Positions 45,120-53,758 of a stretch of 64,000 nucleotides of DNA are shown in pieces (position 1 is the first letter of the stretch; each line of letters begins with the position of its first letter). The stretch is from Corynebacterium lemuris (GTDB lineage: Bacteria; Actinomycetota; Actinomycetes; Mycobacteriales; Mycobacteriaceae), in assembly GCF_024919295.1 (NCBI RefSeq), contig NZ_JANWTC010000002.1, positions 62,001 through 126,000 of the forward strand, in the 5' to 3' direction. The position numbers and the translations under genes were made by a program. The notes under the pieces are model-generated. The model worked only from the letters and a program-made list of their open reading frames with translations, did no database searches and was not told where the DNA came from.

Positions 45120-45181
45120 AAATGAGGGCGCTGCCAACCGTGGCTATTCAGATCGGCACCGCCCCGCAGGTCAGTACCGGA

Positions 45182-45187
45182 TAGATT
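45182..45187 (+). promoter_or_regulatory. -10 element for a leaderless DUF429 transcript
   Basis: TAGATT lies six bases before the ATG; the same sequence and spacing occur at the SulP gene. Confidence 0.5.
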
Positions 45188-45193
45188 GACACC

Positions 45194-45949
45194 ATGAATT
45201 TCGTGGGAGTAGATCTCGCAGCTGACCCCCGGCGTACTGGATTGGCTGTCATCAGTGGTCAGGGCAGGTGCACACTTGAGCATCTCACCGTCGGTGCCCG
45301 GGACGAGACCATCATTGAGGTCGTCCAGTCCGCGGAGCGGGCAGGAGTGGATGTTCCACTCGGCTGGCCGGAGAAATTCGTCGACCTGCTCAGCGCCCAC
45401 GCCGCAGGCACCCTGCCGGCTCCAGAATCCACGGGACCCGAATGGCGGAGAAACCTGGCGATGCGCGCCACGGACCTCGCCGTCCACCGGCGCACCGGGC
45501 TGACCCCCTTGAGCGTCTCCACCGACCGGATCGCCCACCCGGCACTGCGGTGGGCGGGGATCGAAGCACACCTGCGGGACCTGGGTGTCGACACCACCCG
45601 GGACGGCTCCGGCGTCATCTGCGAGGTCTACCCGGCGGCGGCCCTCCACTGCTGGTCGCTGCCACACCGTGGTTACAAGGCAGCGAAGAATGCCGCACCG
45701 CGGGCCCAGCTGGTGAACCTCCTGCAGCAGCGGTGGACGTGGCTGGACTGGAACGGCCATGAGGATCTCTGCATGGCCGACGACAATGCCCTGGATGCGG
45801 TACTCGCTGCGGTGATCGCCCGCGAGATCGCGCTCCGCCGGTGCGAGGCGCCTCCCGTTGAACTCCGGGAGCCCGCGCGCCGGGAGGGATGGATCTGGCT
45901 ACCGAAAGAGGAGAATCCGACGGATACCTCTCAGAGTGGAGACAGCTGA
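45194..45949 (+). CDS. DUF429 family protein
   Basis: A 251-aa protein. NFVGVDLAADPRRTGLAVI (RNase H-like first strand), GVDVPLGWP, RATDLAVHRRTG and ICEVYPAAALHCW are the conserved DUF429 blocks, with acidic residues placed as in nuclease-like RNase H folds. The family is uncharacterised. It follows higBA by 74 bases but has its own -10 element. An acidic/polar tail ends the protein. Confidence 0.85.
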   Translation: MNFVGVDLAADPRRTGLAVISGQGRCTLEHLTVGARDETIIEVVQSAERAGVDVPLGWPEKFVDLLSAHAAGTLPAPESTGPEWRRNLAMRATDLAVHRRTGLTPLSVSTDRIAHPALRWAGIEAHLRDLGVDTTRDGSGVICEVYPAAALHCWSLPHRGYKAAKNAAPRAQLVNLLQQRWTWLDWNGHEDLCMADDNALDAVLAAVIAREIALRRCEAPPVELREPARREGWIWLPKEENPTDTSQSGDS

Positions 45950-46318
45950 ATCAGGGAGCTGTTGCACGGGGCTGCCCGGAACGCCTTCACATGCAGGATC
46001 AGGCACTGTTCTGACTGTTCTCCCGCTGCCGATCCCAGTCGTCCAGGAAGAATTATTTATCCCTATGAGGGCCGCTGTGATCAGGCCCGATACCGCTACC
46101 ACGATTGCGTTGGGGTGGACTGGTGACATTTTCCCGCACATATTCCCATCCTGGCAGAATTCAGGGACCTCCCGTGGATTAGATTCCGGGTTCTCTCTGC
46201 TGCGGGATACGGTGGCGGACCCCCTTGGCCGGAACGGAAGTAAAACGCCGGTGTGACCAGTGAAACTCGGCTAGGGTCGCTTATTCACAGCCACGTCACA
46301 CGCCAGGAGACTCAGGGT
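45950..46318. other. Intergenic region, no gene supported
   Basis: About 370 bases between DUF429 and an MFS gene. A possible 80-codon minus-strand frame with one hydrophobic stretch overlaps the end of the DUF429 gene and is not convincing. AGGAG for the MFS gene lies at 46305-46309. Confidence 0.5.
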
Positions 46319-47557
46319 ATGACCATCGTTTCGCAGTCACCTGCCCCCACCCTTCGACGCTCGGGGAACACTACATGGCTGGCCGTGGTGGTCTGTGGGA
46401 TCATCGCGGCGATGCACATCTGGAAACTGCCCAGTGTGCTCACGGAGGTCCAGGCCGATCTCAGTATCAGCCTGGTGCAGGCCGGCCTGCTGCTGGGGCT
46501 GGTGCAACTGGCGGGAATCCTGGGTGGGATCCCGGCATCCATCGTCGGCGAGCGCGTGGGGCTGCGCCGCACCCTGGTTCTCGGCCTGGGGCTGCTCGTG
46601 GCAGGCTCTGTGGTCAGCGCCCTGGCGACCACCTCAGAAGTGATGATGTCCGCCCGTGCCCTGGAGGGCATCGGGTATCTCGCAGTCATCGTGATGGCCC
46701 CGGCATTGATCCGCCGTGACACCCCGGTTGAGCGGCTGACCGTGGCCATGGGCGCGTGGGCGGGCTTCCAGGGGACGGCGACGTTCCTTGCGGTGCTGAG
46801 CAGCGCACTGCTGCTGCAGATCGCTGACTGGCGGGTGTGGTACTGGATCATGGCTGCCGTGACTGCCGTCGGGATCCCGCTGCTGTTGAAATACACGGAC
46901 CCGGATCCTCCGCGGAAGGACGGAATGGGGCCAGCCTTCCACCGGGTCTGGGTGACTGTGCGCAGCTGGAAGCCGTGGATCGCCGGGGCCGTGTTCGCCT
47001 GCTACACCGTCCAGTGGACTTCCGTGGTCGGGTTCCTGCCCACCGTCTACCAGGAGTACGGGGTCGGCCCCGTACTCGGGGGAGCACTCTCGGCGGTCGC
47101 CGGCGGGATCAACGCCGTGGGCGCGGTGCTGGCCGGATTCCTGCTGCAGCGCGGCTATGCCATCCGTCGGCTGGTCATCACGGCCTTTGCAGTCATGGGT
47201 ATCACTGCCTTCGGCGTTTACGCCGTGGACTGGGCTGTCGTACCCGGCACGTTCATCCCGCAGTTTGTGCTGGTCTGTGTCTTCTCGGTAGTAGGTGCCC
47301 TGATTCCGACCTCCATGTTCCGGGTCATCGTGGACCTGGCGCCGCCTGGCGGGTCGGCATCCGGTGCGGTCGGGTTGATGCAGCAGATCCAGAACACCGG
47401 TAATTTCTTCGGCCCCATCCTGTTGGCGTGGCTGGCCGCCCAGGCTCAGGGCTGGCACACCTCCTGGTGGCTCACTACTGCGGCGGGCGTCCTCGGTGCG
47501 GTGTTGATCATGCTCTTCTCCGAGAAACGGCTGGGTTTCTCCCTGCGGGAGAAGTGA
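46319..47557 (+). CDS. MFS transporter, CynX/NimT-like
   Basis: A 412-aa protein with twelve hydrophobic segments. The first loop has GERVGLRRT (motif A-like) and the N-terminal MHIWKLPSVLTEVQADLSIS resembles small-anion/cyanate and nitroimidazole-type MFS carriers. RVIVDLAPPGGSASGAVGLM is near TM10. Substrate unknown. The ATG has AGGAG nine bases upstream. It is convergent with the DUF1877-like gene across 21 bases. Confidence 0.82.
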   Translation: MTIVSQSPAPTLRRSGNTTWLAVVVCGIIAAMHIWKLPSVLTEVQADLSISLVQAGLLLGLVQLAGILGGIPASIVGERVGLRRTLVLGLGLLVAGSVVSALATTSEVMMSARALEGIGYLAVIVMAPALIRRDTPVERLTVAMGAWAGFQGTATFLAVLSSALLLQIADWRVWYWIMAAVTAVGIPLLLKYTDPDPPRKDGMGPAFHRVWVTVRSWKPWIAGAVFACYTVQWTSVVGFLPTVYQEYGVGPVLGGALSAVAGGINAVGAVLAGFLLQRGYAIRRLVITAFAVMGITAFGVYAVDWAVVPGTFIPQFVLVCVFSVVGALIPTSMFRVIVDLAPPGGSASGAVGLMQQIQNTGNFFGPILLAWLAAQAQGWHTSWWLTTAAGVLGAVLIMLFSEKRLGFSLREK

Positions 47558-47578
47558 ACGGGTGAGCAACCCAGCTGC

Positions 47579-48076
47579 CTATCCGATCATGTACACCATG
47601 CCCCAGCCGCGTGATCGCAGTTCAGTGGTGAACTCGACGGCTCGGCTCATGTACTGCTCCAGGAAGTTCCGGTCACCGATCCATCCCGGGGACGCGCGGG
47701 TGAAGAGACGGTCAAGATCTTCATTCCCGATGGTGGCCAGGTCTGAGGCTGCGACCGCAACCTCGGAGGGGCTCAGTGCCTTGAGAAAGGGCTGGTAGTC
47801 GTATCTGCCACCGCGGTCGTATCCCGCGAACAGAATATGGGCGGGACGGCATTCCCCTTCTTCTGGCCGGGTGAGGGCCTGCAGCAGTCCCCAGCATTTG
47901 TCCAGGTAGAGCATCTCAGGGCGTGGCATGGCGTCTATGGCGTAGATGGAGTCCCCGATGGGAACCAGTCCCCAGGCATCGGAGAGAGGGTCCTGCCCGA
48001 GGAAGAGCTCAGGTGTGGCGGCAGCGGTGGCGGTGTGTTCCGGATCGACCGGATATGCGTAATAACGGATTCCCAT
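47579..48076 (-). CDS. DUF1877-like protein
   Basis: A 165-aa protein. Its start MGIRYYAYPVDPEH and the segment MLYLDKCWGLLQALTRPE match the pattern of DUF1877/YfbM-like proteins (an L-D-K-x-W helix in the middle). Function unknown. No membrane segments. It lies 138 bases downstream of the tocopherol-cyclase-like gene on the same strand. Confidence 0.6.
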   Translation of the reverse strand: MGIRYYAYPVDPEHTATAAATPELFLGQDPLSDAWGLVPIGDSIYAIDAMPRPEMLYLDKCWGLLQALTRPEEGECRPAHILFAGYDRGGRYDYQPFLKALSPSEVAVAASDLATIGNEDLDRLFTRASPGWIGDRNFLEQYMSRAVEFTTELRSRGWGMVYMIG

Positions 48077-48214
48077 GCCGCTGATGTTGGCCGCTCACGC
48101 CGATCTCTGCAGCTGGAGACGCCAGCATCTGTGGATGGGGTTGCCCCGCGGGCGTCGAGAAGCGAGTTCATCCACAGGACGTCGGACACGGACCGTCCTG
48201 ACACGGTCTGCCGG

Positions 48215-49279
48215 CTAGGCTCCCCGGCCCACCGGCGGGGCAGCCGGCAGCGTGTCGTCGAGACCGCGGCGGCGCAGCTCCGCCCGCGCCCGGTCGAGAC
48301 CACCGTGCTCGAGGGCGGCCAGGCTCGTGCGCCCTGTCCACACGTGACGGCCGAAACGGTGCACGTGCACCTCCAGATCACCGGCGAGGTGCTCCAGATC
48401 GCCCGGCACGTTGCGGTGCTCACTGGGCAGGGGGACGGGCAGGACGAAGGCCTGGTCGAGTGGGGCGGTGGCGGTGATCTCGATACGCCACCCGAAGCCG
48501 CGTCCCGACAGGTGCCACTGTTCATCGCTGGTGCGGGTGGTGACCGGGCTGATCACCGGATCGCCGAGGCGGATGACGCGGCCGTCGGGAAGCTTCACGA
48601 CCAGGCCTGTGACCTCCACCTTCATGCGGCCGGTGGTCACGATGCCGCCGGCGAAGGCGAGACAGGCCCCGGGCTCGTCGAAGCCCTGGGCCTGCCCCCA
48701 CCACCAGGCGTCGGGGAAGCCCTCCTGACCCCAGTTCTTCTCGCCGTAGACCTGGGCATCCTGGAACTGCCAGGTCTCGTTGCCTACGGTCGCGGTGCCC
48801 GAGGCCTTCCCGCCGAGCAGCCACGGGTGCCAGTACTGGTTGAGTCCGGGGACGGCCTGGAAGATGCTCGATCCACCGAGCGCGCGGTGGGGCCAGGGGG
48901 AGAGGTCATGGAGTTCCAGGTCGACGCGGGCGTTGTCACCCAGGTTCACGCGGAGCCGACGGTCGTTGCCCTCGAAAGCGGCGGGTGAACCGGGGTCATC
49001 ACTGATGCCGCCTTCGACGCCGAGGCCGTTCGGGTTGGCCCATGAACCGTCGAGCGCTCCGGTGCGGATGAAACCGTTCGGCCAGGCTGCGAGCCCGACC
49101 GTCGCCCAGGATCCCTGCGGACCCTTGTTCGCCCCGCACAGGGCGATGAGCACCCGTCCGGTGCCGGGGTCGGTGATGCGCCAGAAATAGCCTTCCATCG
49201 CGACGCCGTGGTGGGCACGCAGCGGATTCCCGAAGGGGAGGTCGGCGCCGGTCGAGCGGTATCGTCTGAGCAGGCCCAT
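48215..49279 (-). CDS. Tocopherol cyclase-like protein
   Basis: A 354-aa soluble protein. The central block HPWLLGGKASGTATVGNETW followed by YGEKNWGQEGFPDAWWWGQAQGF is the hallmark of the tocopherol-cyclase-like family (beta-barrel lipocalin-type fold). SSIFQAVPGLNQYWHP precedes it. Corynebacteria are not known to make tocopherol, so the true substrate is probably another lipid or prenyl-quinone-like compound, or the role is binding only. No transmembrane segment or signal peptide. Confidence 0.78.
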   Translation of the reverse strand: MGLLRRYRSTGADLPFGNPLRAHHGVAMEGYFWRITDPGTGRVLIALCGANKGPQGSWATVGLAAWPNGFIRTGALDGSWANPNGLGVEGGISDDPGSPAAFEGNDRRLRVNLGDNARVDLELHDLSPWPHRALGGSSIFQAVPGLNQYWHPWLLGGKASGTATVGNETWQFQDAQVYGEKNWGQEGFPDAWWWGQAQGFDEPGACLAFAGGIVTTGRMKVEVTGLVVKLPDGRVIRLGDPVISPVTTRTSDEQWHLSGRGFGWRIEITATAPLDQAFVLPVPLPSEHRNVPGDLEHLAGDLEVHVHRFGRHVWTGRTSLAALEHGGLDRARAELRRRGLDDTLPAAPPVGRGA

Positions 49280-49502
49280 GAGGCCAGTAGAACACAGGTG
49301 GGGCAGTGATGTCAGTCACTTTCGGCCGGCAACGGCAATCCGCGTGTCGCGGCATTGAAATCGGCTGCACGTGCCGGGACAACGGCAATGGGTGGGTCGG
49401 GGCATAGGCGCCAGGGGTTGGCCAGGAACCGCCCGGTGGTCCTCACCGCCACATTCGCCTCCCCGGCCGAGAAGAAGGCCACCTGAGTCGGGCCACTCTG
49501 CT
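49280..49502. other. Intergenic region with an imperfect direct repeat
   Basis: No gene seen. Two similar stretches of about 30 bases occur at 49326-49355 and 49376-49405 (CAACGGCAAT ... GTCG-GGCAT in both). They lie upstream of the tocopherol-cyclase-like gene, where a repeated regulator site would be expected. Confidence 0.4.
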
Positions 49503-49567
49503 GGAAAACGCTCCAGAGAACCGGGTCAGAAAGCGGCCCGGAGTCGGCAAACTGTGGAGCGTTTTCC
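49503..49567. terminator. Long-range hairpin downstream of the VWA gene
   Basis: Perfect 13-bp arms GGAAAACGCTCCA / TGGAGCGTTTTCC enclose 39 bases that contain an inner CCGG/CCGG stem. It starts 14 bases past the VWA stop on the minus strand. It may be the operon terminator; the large loop is unusual. Confidence 0.55.
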
Positions 49568-49581
49568 GTTCGCTTCTCCAG

Positions 49582-51573
49582 CTACCAGTCGATGTCCCCG
49601 AAACCTGGATCCCGCCGGCGCAGGTACTCACCGACGACGGCCGCACCCAGATCGTCGAGCTCGGGTGCGGTGACGCGCCCGCCGACGCGGTCGGCGAGCT
49701 GGTTGAGGAAATGCTCCAGTCCCGGATCGTGTCCGAGCCGGAAGAAGGTGGTGCGGGTACCGCGGCGGGTGACCTTGTCCAGCTGGATCAGTGTCTGGCG
49801 CAGGGTCTCGGGGTGGGTGGGCCAGTCGAACCAGGCCTCGCCGTGGGGCATGAGGTGGGCCGTCGGCTCGCCGTCGGTGACGATGAGCAGCGTCGGATCC
49901 ATGCTCGGGTGACGGGCGAAGAAGCGCTCGGCCAGCAGCAGCCCGTGGTGGAGGTTGGTGCCCTGTTCCCGCACCGGGGGCAGGGCGGTGAGCTCGTCGA
50001 TGTCCATGTTCAGTGCGTGGCGGCCGAAGCCGATCAACGCCAGCTCATCGCCCCGGAACCTCGTGGAGATGAGGTGGTGGAGGGCCAGGGCAGTGCGTTT
50101 CATCGGCACCCAGCGGCCCTCGGAGGCCATGGAGTAGGAGGTGTCCACCAGCAGCGCCACCGCTGACTGGGTGCGGGCCTCGGTCTCCACGACCTCGACG
50201 TCCTGCACCTCGATGCGCACCCGGCCGGAGGGTGCCTCACCCTCGGCGGCGGAACGCTGCAGGGCGTTGGTCACCGTGCGGGTCACGTCCCAGGGCTGGG
50301 TGTCGCCGAATTCCCACGGCCGGGAGGCACCTGTCTGTTCCCCGGAGGCCCCGGCCAGTTGGGCGTCGCGGGCACCGGAGCGGGCGCTGAGGTGCTTCGC
50401 GGCGTCGGCAAGCAGCGTTTTTCCGAGGCGGCGCATCGCCTGCGGGGACAATCCCAGCGAACCGTCGGCGTTGTGGCGCAGCAGGCCGCTGTCGCGCATG
50501 GCGCGTTCCAGTTCCGCGAGGGTCTCGGCGGAGACAGCCGCCTCCTCACCCAACTGGCGGCCCAGCGCCTCAAGGTCGATGTCGGAGGAATGGGCGCCGT
50601 CGTAGGACTGGCTGAGTTGTTCCGCCAGCTCGTCCAGTTCGGCGATGTCCTGCACCGCGCCGGTGCCGTCGCCCAGACCCAGGCCCTCCTCACCGGAGAA
50701 GTCCTCCGAGCCGGACCAGTCGAGGTCCGGGCGCATGGACCGCAGGTTGCCCTCGAGTTCACTCAGCTGCTCCATGAGTTCGGGGGAGCCGAAGGCCTGG
50801 GCCGAGAGCTCCATCAGTTCCTGGCGCTGCTCCTCCGTCATGGAGTTGAGCATGCGCTGGGCTGCGGCGGAACGCTTCGCCATCGCGTCGATGAGCTCGT
50901 CGACGTTGCGCGGGTTCTCCGGGAAGTTCTGACCGTGTTTGTCCATGAAATCGGCGAAGTCCTGCTCGGTGTCCTCGCCGCGGCGGTGCTTGTCCAGCAG
51001 CTCGTTGAGGTCCTGGAGCATCTGCTTCACGGCTGCCCGGTCCTCATCGGTGGCGTTCTCCAGTGCCTGTTTCATGCCGGTGAAACGCTGGTCGAGGACC
51101 TCGCGGCCGAGCAGGTCCTTGATCCGCTCGAATTTCTCCCGCGCGTCCGTGGACTGCCAGTCGTAGTCGGACAGTTCGTTGACGGCCGCCGCGGTGGAGG
51201 CCGGCAGATTGTCCAGCTGCATCTCGCGGAAGGCGCGGTCGGTGTCGTCCATGGTGACGTCGCGGGCGAGCTGGCCGCGTTCGGCGAGCACGGCGTCGTC
51301 GAGAAGCTTCTTCACCTCCTGCAGCGTGCCGCCTAGGTTGTGCCGCTGCAGCTTCTCGCGGCGTTTCTCGGCGACGCGGCGGGCGAGGTCGTCGTAGCCC
51401 TCACGGCCCCGGCTGCCGTGGCGCAGGAACTCCCGCAGGGCTCGCTCGGGGGAGTAGCCGGCCATGACCTCCTCGGCGATGGCCTCCAGCGCCTCGGTCA
51501 CGTCCACCGGGGGCGCGAGGGGATCCGGCCCGCCAGTGTAGCGACCGTAGCGGGTGCGGCGTCGTTGTGGCAT
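49582..51573 (-). CDS. VWA domain protein, partner of the adjacent AAA+ ATPase
   Basis: A 663-aa cytoplasmic protein. The N-terminal two thirds are helical and acidic with coiled-coil-like stretches (for example EKRREKLQRHNLGG, DEDRAAVKQMLQDLNELLDK). The C-terminal VWA domain has the MIDAS residues DTSYS (about residue 475) and TDGEP. Such proteins work with a MoxR/ChlI-like AAA+ ATPase as metal-dependent chaperones or in chelatase-like complexes. GGAGG precedes the ATG; it lies 28 bases after the ATPase gene. Confidence 0.88.
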   Translation of the reverse strand: MPQRRRTRYGRYTGGPDPLAPPVDVTEALEAIAEEVMAGYSPERALREFLRHGSRGREGYDDLARRVAEKRREKLQRHNLGGTLQEVKKLLDDAVLAERGQLARDVTMDDTDRAFREMQLDNLPASTAAAVNELSDYDWQSTDAREKFERIKDLLGREVLDQRFTGMKQALENATDEDRAAVKQMLQDLNELLDKHRRGEDTEQDFADFMDKHGQNFPENPRNVDELIDAMAKRSAAAQRMLNSMTEEQRQELMELSAQAFGSPELMEQLSELEGNLRSMRPDLDWSGSEDFSGEEGLGLGDGTGAVQDIAELDELAEQLSQSYDGAHSSDIDLEALGRQLGEEAAVSAETLAELERAMRDSGLLRHNADGSLGLSPQAMRRLGKTLLADAAKHLSARSGARDAQLAGASGEQTGASRPWEFGDTQPWDVTRTVTNALQRSAAEGEAPSGRVRIEVQDVEVVETEARTQSAVALLVDTSYSMASEGRWVPMKRTALALHHLISTRFRGDELALIGFGRHALNMDIDELTALPPVREQGTNLHHGLLLAERFFARHPSMDPTLLIVTDGEPTAHLMPHGEAWFDWPTHPETLRQTLIQLDKVTRRGTRTTFFRLGHDPGLEHFLNQLADRVGGRVTAPELDDLGAAVVGEYLRRRDPGFGDIDW

Positions 51574-51601
51574 GTCGGCCTCCTTCTGGAAGCGGGTTGT
51601 T

Positions 51602-52990
51602 CTAGCCGTAGATGGTCTCGCCCTCGCCGGAATCCTTCGCGATCTTCCGGGCGAGGTAGAGGGCCTCGAGGGCGAGTTCGACCGCGCTGGCGCGGGTGCC
51701 CTCATCCTGCGCACCCAGGCGGGTGGCGATCTGGTCGTAGAGGTCGGATTCACCGAGATCAGGAAGCCCGGCGAGGAATTCAGCGGCGGTGACCTGCTCA
51801 CCGGTGGAGACGGTGGTCGTGCCGTCCAGGGCCTGAATCAGGGGAGCGAAATCAAGTCCGCGCATGCGGGCGCGCACTGCCTCAGCAGTGGCCGTGCGCA
51901 GCAGATAACCGAGCACCTCCCATTCGCGGCCCTCCTCGCCGGACTCGAACTCGACTTTGCCTCCCAGGACATCGACGGCCGCCTCCAGATCAACGAGGCG
52001 GGCCACCGCCTTCTCCTCGCCACGGATCGCGGCGCGGTGCCGGGCGGCGGCCGCGACGGTCTCCGCACCCGCGATGGCGAAACGGGCGGAGACACCGGCG
52101 CGCTGGTTGACGGCCGGGGATTCGCGCAGCGCCCGGGTGTAGCGGGCCAGGATCTCCAGCAGCACCTCCGGCACCTCGGCGAGCAGGGTGGCCTCCTGCT
52201 CGATGACGGCGATCTCGTCCTCGAGTTCGATGGGGTAGTGGGTGCGGATCTCCGCACCGAAGCGGTCCTTGAGCGGGGTGATGATGCGCCCGCGGTTGGT
52301 GTAGTCCTCGGGGTTGGCCGAGGCGACGACCAGCACGTCGAGCGGCAGGCGCAGCATGTAGCCACGGATCTGCACGTCACGTTCCTCCATGACGTTGAGC
52401 ATGGAGACCTGGATGCGTTCCGCCAGATCCGGCAGCTCGTTGATGGCCACGATGCCGCGGTTGGAACGCGGGATCAGCCCGTAGTGGATGGTCTCCGGAT
52501 CACCCAGGCGGCGGCCCTCGGCCACCCGCATGGGGTCGACGTCACCGATGAGGTCGGCCACCGACGTGTCCGGGGTGGCCAGCTTCTCCGAGTAGCGCTC
52601 ATCCCGGTGGATCCACGTCACCGGCAGAGTGTCACCCTCGGCCCCGATACGCCGACGCGTCTCCTCCGTGATGGGGGCCAGGGGGTGCTCACGCAGGTCG
52701 GAGTCCGCGACGGCGGGCATCCATTCGTCGAGAAGCCCCGTCAGGGAACGCAACAGACGGGTCTTGCCCTGGCCGCGCTCACCGAGCAGCACGATGTCGT
52801 GGCCGGCGATCAGTGCGCGCTCGACCTGCGGGATCACGGTGTGCTGCAGACCGTGCAGACCCGGCCAGGGGTCCTCTCCGGCGGAGAGCTTCGTGAGGAG
52901 GTTCTCACGGATCTCGGTCCGCAGGGGACGGTGGGTGTAACCGGCGGCCTTCAGCTCACCGATCGTGGACACATTGGGCGGAAGACTCAC
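51602..52990 (-). CDS. ChlI/MoxR-like AAA+ ATPase
   Basis: A 462-aa AAA+ protein. Walker A is GERGQGKT (70-77), the Walker B-like strand GIVAINELPDL, and sensor I VVASANPEDYTNRGRI; the last two resemble magnesium chelatase subunit I. No chlorophyll or cobalamin chelatase genes are near, so a chaperone-like role with the VWA partner is more likely. The GTG start appears leaderless: AGGCTA on plus (TAGCCT on minus, 52997-53002) ends six bases before it. Divergent from the phosphomutase-like gene. Confidence 0.88.
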   Translation of the reverse strand: MSLPPNVSTIGELKAAGYTHRPLRTEIRENLLTKLSAGEDPWPGLHGLQHTVIPQVERALIAGHDIVLLGERGQGKTRLLRSLTGLLDEWMPAVADSDLREHPLAPITEETRRRIGAEGDTLPVTWIHRDERYSEKLATPDTSVADLIGDVDPMRVAEGRRLGDPETIHYGLIPRSNRGIVAINELPDLAERIQVSMLNVMEERDVQIRGYMLRLPLDVLVVASANPEDYTNRGRIITPLKDRFGAEIRTHYPIELEDEIAVIEQEATLLAEVPEVLLEILARYTRALRESPAVNQRAGVSARFAIAGAETVAAAARHRAAIRGEEKAVARLVDLEAAVDVLGGKVEFESGEEGREWEVLGYLLRTATAEAVRARMRGLDFAPLIQALDGTTTVSTGEQVTAAEFLAGLPDLGESDLYDQIATRLGAQDEGTRASAVELALEALYLARKIAKDSGEGETIYG

Positions 52991-53076
52991 GCCTCCAGGC
53001 TAGCGAGGAAAATCACATCGGTCGACCACCTGATCCCCACAGGTGTGATTTCCCGCACTGCGCGCCGTGGGTTGGG

Positions 53077-53082
53077 TAGGCT
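53077..53082 (+). promoter_or_regulatory. -10 element for a leaderless phosphomutase-like transcript
   Basis: TAGGCT lies seven bases before the ATG at 53090. A mirror-image element for the divergent AAA+ gene sits 75 bases away, giving a compact divergent promoter. Confidence 0.5.
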
Positions 53083-53089
53083 CCGGTCG

Positions 53090-53758
53090 ATGGGTACTGA
53101 CACAATTTCCGCGCGCCCGACCCTGATTGTCCTGGTGCGCCACGGCCTCACGCCGACCACCGGCCAGGTGCTGCCCGGACGCGCGCCGGGTCTGCACCTC
53201 AGCGAGGCCGGCCAGGGGCAGGCGCGCGAGGTGGCGCAGCGCCTGCAGGGCCTGCCGCTGGTCGCGCTCTACACCTCACCGATGGAACGCACCCGGGAGA
53301 CGGCCGCGCCCACCGCTGAACTCTTCGGTCTGGAGGCCCAGCTGACGGACGAGCTGGTGGAATGTGATTTCGGGGAGTGGACCGGCGGAAAACTGGCGGA
53401 GCTTGCCAAGCTGCCGGAGTGGCAGACCGTGCAGAAGAAGCCCTCAGAGTTCCGCTTCCCCGGCGGGGAGAGCTTCGTGGAGATGCAGGACCGGATGGTC
53501 GCCGTGCTGGGCGGAATCGCCGCCCGGCACCGCGGCGGGATTGTGGTGTGTTTCAGCCACGCCGACCCGATCAAGGCGGCCGTCACGCATCTGGCGGGCC
53601 GTCCCCTGGATGATTTCCAGCGCGTCGCCGTGGACCCGGCCTCGGTTTCCGTGGTCAGGTACGGCGCGGACGGCACGACCACCATGCTGGAGACGAACTC
53701 GAGGTCCGGGCCGCTGCTGCACCTGCTGGAACACCTGGGGGAGGCCCGGCAGCCGTGA
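53090..53758 (+). CDS. Histidine phosphatase family protein (MSMEG_4193-type phosphomutase)
   Basis: A 222-aa histidine phosphatase. VRHGLTPTT carries the phosphorylated H18; SPMERTRETAAPTA the second Arg and CFSHADPIK the second His. The ending and the gene order match the actinobacterial family named after MSMEG_4193, which is usually followed by an SCO1664-type protein and lies near mycothiol genes in mycobacteria. The real substrate is unknown. Its TGA overlaps the GTG of the next gene. Confidence 0.87.
   Translation: MGTDTISARPTLIVLVRHGLTPTTGQVLPGRAPGLHLSEAGQGQAREVAQRLQGLPLVALYTSPMERTRETAAPTAELFGLEAQLTDELVECDFGEWTGGKLAELAKLPEWQTVQKKPSEFRFPGGESFVEMQDRMVAVLGGIAARHRGGIVVCFSHADPIKAAVTHLAGRPLDDFQRVAVDPASVSVVRYGADGTTTMLETNSRSGPLLHLLEHLGEARQP

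Noticed and set aside
45899-46141. 80-codon minus-strand frame with one hydrophobic segment
   Set aside because: It overlaps the end of the DUF429 gene and lacks a convincing ribosome site, conservation or partner.
51602-52990. Magnesium chelatase for chlorophyll or cobalamin synthesis
   Set aside because: Only the ATPase resembles ChlI; the large chelatase subunit and pathway genes are absent nearby, and the VWA partner fits the MoxR-type pairing better.
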